DNA from: Ilex aquifolium
Lineage: Eukaryota; Streptophyta; Magnoliopsida; Aquifoliales; Aquifoliaceae
Length of the DNA stretch: 64,000 nt
Assembly: GCA_951799425.1 (NCBI GenBank)
Contig: OX637391.1
Coordinates: forward strand, 15,893,051-15,957,050
Direction of reading: 5' to 3'
The notes below the pieces were generated by a model, which did no database searches, was not told the DNA's origin, and saw nothing but the letters and a program-made list of their open reading frames with translations. The translations under genes and the position numbers were made by a program. Below, one piece after another: positions 59,294-64,000 of this stretch. Each line of letters starts with the position of its first letter. Within the stretch, counting starts at the first letter, position 1.

Positions 59294-61600
59294 TGTTATT
59301 ATTTTGCACACATTTTGAAACGAGAGAAGAGTGTTGGTCATTTTGTCGAAAGATAAACAAAACATCAAATTTGGAGTAGTTGAGTTGCTACGGTAAACTC
59401 ATACACTCATAGATAAAAAAAATGCTCTCTTTATTTATAGCTCAAAATACTTCAAGTCTTGCCCTTGGAATGGAATACTGAATACAAACATCACAAACTT
59501 AACTTATATTTGTAAGGAAAAGTTCTCCGTCCAAATTTATTGCAAGATATGTGAAATGGTACTTGATCGCAATGTGTTTGGTTTTGTCATGACTGACTGG
59601 ATTCTTTGCGATAGCAATAGTAGATTTGTTATCGAAAATTCTTCGCAGCCATATTACTTGTGATGTTGATTTTGCTTCTGCAGATTGAGCAACTGATTGT
59701 TGCTTTTTGGAAGACCATGAAAATACACCTAATCCCAGAGTAAATACATAACCTAACGTACACTTTCGGTCGTCTGTTGATCCAGCCCAATCACTATCAA
59801 TGTATCCGATTAGCTTTAGGTCTTCGGTTGCCTTATAAAAAATTTCAAACTCAAGCATTCCTTGCAAATATCGCAGGACCCTCTTTGCTGCTCCGAAGTG
59901 AATTTGATTTCGACTCTGCATGAACCTAGATAAAAGACTTGTAGAAAACATTATATCTCGCCTTGTTGCTTTGAGATATAAGAGACTTCTGATCAAGCTC
60001 CTATACGTCGAAGGATTGTAAAAGAGTGGTCACGAATTTGCATCCGAACATTCTGAATCTTTTGAGTAAATTCTCAGCATATTTTCTTTTAAAAAAAAAA
60101 ATTCTTTCGTCTCCTTGATGTATCTCCATCTCAAGAAAATAATACATTAAGCTCATATCATTCATTTCATAAGTCTTCATCAACTCAGTTTTGAATTCTT
60201 GAATCATCTCTTTATTGCTGCCAGTGAACAGCACATCATCAACATGTAAAGAGACAATCAAAATATCCGACGTACCTCCTGTCTTGACATATAAAGTTGG
60301 TTCACTTTCACTTTTGTGAAACCCATGTGACTCCCCCTTCACAGCAAATTCTTGTGGTTGCTCCATATATACTCCTTCACTTAATACTCCATTTAGAAAG
60401 GCAGTTTTGACGTCAAGTTGATAAAGCGGCCAATTATTTTTTGCGGCTAATGCCATTAGTGCTCGAATAATTTCCAGTCTTGCTACTAAAGCAAATATCT
60501 CAAAAAAGTCAATACCTTGCTGCTGGGAATAGCCTTTCGCCATGAGCGCTGCTGCGTATTTCTATATAGTACCATCTGGATTGAGCTTTGCTTTCACCCA
60601 AATTTCCTACTTTCTGGTTCAACTGTAGTGAAATTGCATACCTCGTAGATCTCTCTTAGACTTCTAGTCTTTCTTGGAGGAGTCTCTGGTGAGAATGGAT
60701 TTGATAAAGAACTGCTCCTATTATTGGATGAATCTGATGAACTGCTCCTGCTACTTAGCGAGGATGGTTCTGATGAAGAAGTACTATCGCTTCTTGGTGA
60801 TTGTAGTGGATTTGAGTCTTCATTTCCTTCTCCTGAAATTGTAGGAGTATTTTGCTACTGATGCTCTTCCTCGATATCAAGGAAATTTCCTGCACTTTCT
60901 ATTTTTCCCAATTCCAACATGTTTTTTCATTGAAAATTACATCTCGACTGATGACCAATTTTTAAGTTTCAGTGTTATACAGTTTATATGCTTTTGACTC
61001 ATCAGAAGAACCAAGAAAAATACATCTTTCACTTTTCTTTTCAAGTTTGTGTCTCTTTTGGTCAGGAACATGATCTTAACAATTGCTTCCGAAATTTCTT
61101 AAATGACTCACCAATGGTGTAAATCTACTCCAATCTTCAAATGGAGTTTTATTTATGACTGCTTTGGTTGGACATCTATTAAGGAAGTGTACGGCACTGT
61201 GAACAACTTCTGCCCAAAAACTTATAGGCATGTTTTTCTCAAGAAGCTTCGATCTCGTCATTTCAATAATTGTCATGTTCTTTCTTTCTGCCACGCCATT
61301 TTGCTGTGAGCTACATTCAGATGTCAATTGCTTTCATATGCTTTCATCTTTGCAGAATTCCTCAAATTTCATGAGAGGTATATTCTCCACCTCGGTCGCT
61401 TCTGATAGCTTTGATATTGCAACACCTTGCTTTTCAACAAATGCTTTGAAGTTCTTGAACACTGAAAGAAGTTTCTGATTTTTTCTTCAAAAAATACACC
61501 CAGGTCATTCTTGAATAATCATCAATAAATATGATAAAATACCTATTCTGACTGAGTGAAGGAGTTTGCATGCGCCCACATAAGTCAGTGTTCCAAGAGT
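59294..61600 (-). pseudogene. Truncated copia LTR and pol, duplicate with more RT
   Basis: The minus strand carries integrase FIDDYSR-side sequence (61540-61430), QQNGVAERKN (about 61300), then an RT N-terminal part missing from copy 1: QQGIDFFEIF, the QLDVKTAFLNG motif and MEQPQEFAV (60543-60322). The catalytic HVDDVLFTGS and RNase [14 protein letters not shown] follow. Private deletions remove parts of RNase H (near 59635 and 59680) and about 310 bp of LTR and pol end (at 59548), and one (60018) removes part of RT. It is inactive. Confidence 0.88.
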
Positions 61601-61612
61601 GATTTTGCTATG

Positions 61613-61906
61613 TATGACTTAAAAAAAAAAAACGTTCTACTGCAACGATTTTTTGCGGCAACTAAGAAACATTGTTGCCAAAAAAAGACTTTCTACGACC
61701 AACATTACATTTCATCACCAAAAAAGTATAAAAAGATATTTAGTGACAATAATTTATACTTGTTGCCGAATGTGGTTGCAAAAAAATTCCCGCCATTAGC
61801 CATATTTTTTGGCGACGAACTTAGTCGTCGCGAATCAAATAATATTTCATTTAATGACTGATTTAAGAGAGATGCTATTCGACGACAATATTAATTCTTT
61901 GCCAAA
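61613..61906. mobile_element. CACTA-like subterminal fragment, duplicate
   Basis: Copy of 16575-16868 with the same junctions to copia on one side and to the truncated NLR exon on the other. A few bases differ (AGTCGTCGCGAA here). Confidence 0.35.
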
Positions 61907-61910
61907 AAAT

Positions 61911-62503
61911 AACTGAGCCTTAGGATAGGCAAGATATTCTCTTTAATATCCAGTAAATCCCAAATATCACTTTCTTTCACATATAAACCCTTCACTTATG
62001 CTGCTTTTAGACCACATCATGCTTCCAAGAGCTTTTACTGCAAGGGGCACCCCACCACAATTTTTCACTATTGCATTGCTGATTGTTTCCAACTCTAAGT
62101 TTTCGTCCCTCCCATTCTGAAATGCACGTTGCTTGAATAAGGTCCAAGAATCATCGTCCGATAAATATCCCAAGTGATATATTGGAAGCGTAGCCATCAT
62201 GAGAGCAACTTTCTCAATCCTGGTGGTTACTATAAGCATACTTCCTTTTGATCCACACCTCAAAACATCTTCTAGTCTATCCCACTTCTCATTTTCTTCG
62301 TTCCACAAATCATCCAACACAACTAAAAATCTCCTGCCCCTCAATCTTTCTTGGAGGCGTCGCTGTAGCAGATCCCATTCTGAGATATTGCACCCAACAC
62401 CTTGCAAATAAAAAATTTCACAGCTTAGACCAAATATAATAACAAAACAATAACTTGTAAAAATAAGAATGCTATATAGCAGTAAGTGAATAATAGCCAA
62501 AGC
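61911..62503 (-). pseudogene. NLR relic psi3, NB-ARC fragment
   Basis: The exon 2 piece 62400-61911 has RFLVVLDDLW (kinase-2), LIVTTR (RNBS-B) and CGGVPLAVKAL (GLPL), then the same one-base frameshift as psi1 and the same truncation before RNBS-D. The acceptor before 62400 is kept and the intron runs to 62503, where the hAT starts. At RNBS-B it keeps RIEKVA like the intact gene, where psi1 has RIDKVA. Exon 1 lies outside the window or is lost. It is non-functional. Confidence 0.88.
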
Positions 62504-63162
62504 CAAGGGCAGAGCCAGAAAAACATTTTATTGTGGACACATTAACAAGTTTTAATTTTTTTTAGCAATGCCATAGAGATTTAGTTTTGAGACTTAATCA
62601 GAGACTTAATTCAATGCAATCATTGGATTAATTGTAAGTTCTAATATTAGATAGAGCCCAGTTTTAATCCAAGGGTTACATTGAGTTAGGTCCAAATAAC
62701 GTTTTTCATTTTTTTTCAAATTGACCACATAATTGCATAAATTCATATTTACTATAATTATACGTAAAAGTTCAGTAAACATAAAAGATAAAAACTGATT
62801 TACACCGTATGAACAAAAAAAATTAAAAAAAATTAATTAAAACTTCGTATGAGACTAATTATTGTCATTTACGATTAAATCTAAATAGTTTTTATCATTT
62901 ATAAGCGTCATCAAGCAATGATATCAATAAATATTTTTTTTCTATATATATACAAAATAGTGATAATAGGCTTCAATTCATTACCCTGTAATTTATTACA
63001 TAATGACACTCATTTATATACAAAAAAAAAAATAATCTTATAATTTAGAAAAACAACCTCAATATGTCTAAAACTTGTTCGGTCATATTCGAAACGTGTC
63101 TAAAAGTTTAAGAATAATACTAGTTGCACCTAATTCGGGATTTAATTGGTAAAGACCAATGA
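62504..63162. mobile_element. hAT element in psi3 intron, cut by LTR
   Basis: Same element as 17466-19241, starting CAAGGGCAGAGCCAG after GCCAAAGC. It lacks the nested Tourist-like element, providing that element's empty site. The rest is displaced beyond the retrotransposon that begins at 63163. Confidence 0.85.
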
Positions 63163-64000
63163 TGTAAAACCCGGGAAATTTAAACTTTTTCCAAAAAGGG
63201 GTAAAAGAGTAATTTGCCACTATAATGCGTATTTAAAATACTCATGTTCTAGACCTTGGATGAGGAAACGGGATTCGCCGTTGAATTCGTATCGCGAAAT
63301 TTAGTCAACCAATCAAATTTCGTCGAATTCCGAAATAGTTGGATTTTGCACGTCGTTCGAGGCGACTGCGTGGCGAATGACCTCACGAATGTCCCCATAA
63401 ATAAAATTTATAAAATTTCCTTAAAATTAAGTTAAAGTTCAAATAAAATTAATTTGAACTTAAACCGGGATCAAATAAATCGTTTCGGGACGAAATCGGA
63501 CCCGGTTAAGCGAGGGACACGTGGCACGACGTGGGCCGAGTATTTAAAACTATAAATGGGGGGTAAATATCTAGAAAATCAGACTTTTTAGCCCACTTGT
63601 GTTCTTGTTGGCCGGCCAAGAGAGAGAGAAGAGAGAAAAGAGAGAAAACCCTTGATCTTCAAGCTTTCTTCGTCGATTCCCGGACTTCCGTCGCTCAGAA
63701 TCCGTCGAACCAAGAGTCAAAGTCGATCCTCGCGACGAGAGCTACGCAACTACACCAAAAATGAGGGATTTCACCGAAGATCCAAAAGAGGAAATTTGGA
63801 GGAAATCTAGTCTTGGGCTTGGAAAGTGTTCTTGAAGCTTCCTTCGGGTGAATTACACTTCAAGAGGTAGGGTTTCTCCTACTTGGGACTATTTTTCACC
63901 TATGGTGTCATATGGGTGGGAAGGTGTGTATAGAACTATAGGGTTTACTTACCTATGGTTATGGAAAGGGGGACAAAAAAAAAATGGTTGAATTCAAGTT
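63163..64000. mobile_element. Gypsy-like LTR, running off the window
   Basis: The match to copy 1 stops exactly at AAGACCAATGA, and new sequence begins TGTAAAACCCGGGAAATT, a start resembling chromovirus (Tekay/Del-type) LTRs. It contains CGAATTCCGAAATAG-type and CGTCGTTCGAGGCGA segments, a promoter-like ACTATAAATGGG at about 63548, then an AG-rich leader (63617-63650). No LTR end is seen by 64000, so it is at least 838 bp long. It inserted after the duplication. Confidence 0.65.

Larger units (their letters stand above)
46947..63162. repeat. Unit 4: segmental duplicate of bases 1-18990
   Basis: Collinear copy, offset 46946 over the first 7.64 kb and 47559 after the hAT insertion. By eye, differences are rare up to about 8.87 kb/56.43 kb and distinctly more frequent afterwards. 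Differences in content are as follows: copy 2 gains a 605-bp hAT (54592-55196), an 81-bp segment near 56440, a GC-rich repeat with MITE (57070-58195) and an LTR at 63163. Copy 1 gains a Helitron and a Tourist-like element. Several deletions in the copia relic are private to one copy. Confidence 0.95.

Overview
This is AT-rich nuclear DNA from a flowering plant, most likely a eudicot. The evidence is a full-length CC-NB-ARC-LRR resistance gene with a plant-style intron, Ty1/copia and Helitron, hAT, Harbinger and MITE insertions, a tRNA-derived SINE, and captured or relic plant gene fragments. The species cannot be named from the sequence. There are no rRNA genes, no functional tRNA genes and no CRISPR array.

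The window is best read as a tandem array of resistance-gene units, all transcribed on the minus strand. A unit consists of a 'block' (ubiquitin-like gene, broken S6-kinase-like fragment, unrecognised exon-like pieces, a short tail gene) followed on its right by an NLR. Unit 0 survives only as a tail (about 1.26-2.25 kb). Unit 1 has its block at 2.26-14.1 kb and NLR relic psi1 at 16.87-22.54 kb. Unit 2 has a partial block at 22.62-25.0 kb and NLR relic psi2 at 25.13-25.81 kb, with its upstream flank displaced to 31.5 kb. Unit 3 has a decayed block at 32.6-40.6 kb and the only intact NLR at 40.95-44.82 kb (1048 aa, two exons). Unit 4 has its block at 46.95-59.3 kb and NLR relic psi3 at 61.91-62.40 kb.

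Units 1 and 4 are a younger segmental duplication: bases 1-18990 match 46947-63162. The first 9 kb are nearly identical and the rest is clearly more diverged. Because the two copies differ by insertions, each serves as an empty-site control for the other. This dates and delimits a 3404-bp Helitron (copy 1), a 605-bp hAT element (copy 2), an 861-bp Tourist/Harbinger-like element (copy 1), a 795-bp Harbinger-like MITE (copy 2) and a gypsy-like LTR (copy 2, running off the window).

Only the NLR at 40.95-44.82 kb and the two ubiquitin-like genes (3.7-4.06 and 50.66-51.0 kb) look able to encode intact proteins. The other coding matches are fragments: NLR pieces, kinase pieces, copia integrase/RT/RNase H, and an ent-kaurene-synthase-like fragment inside the Helitron. 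The most notable features are that Helitron with its captured diterpene-synthase exons, a nested Helitron complex that occupies the middle of one NLR, and a patchwork of identity between the duplicated units that suggests recent exchange. I see no clearly new biochemical system. The unusual signal is structural.
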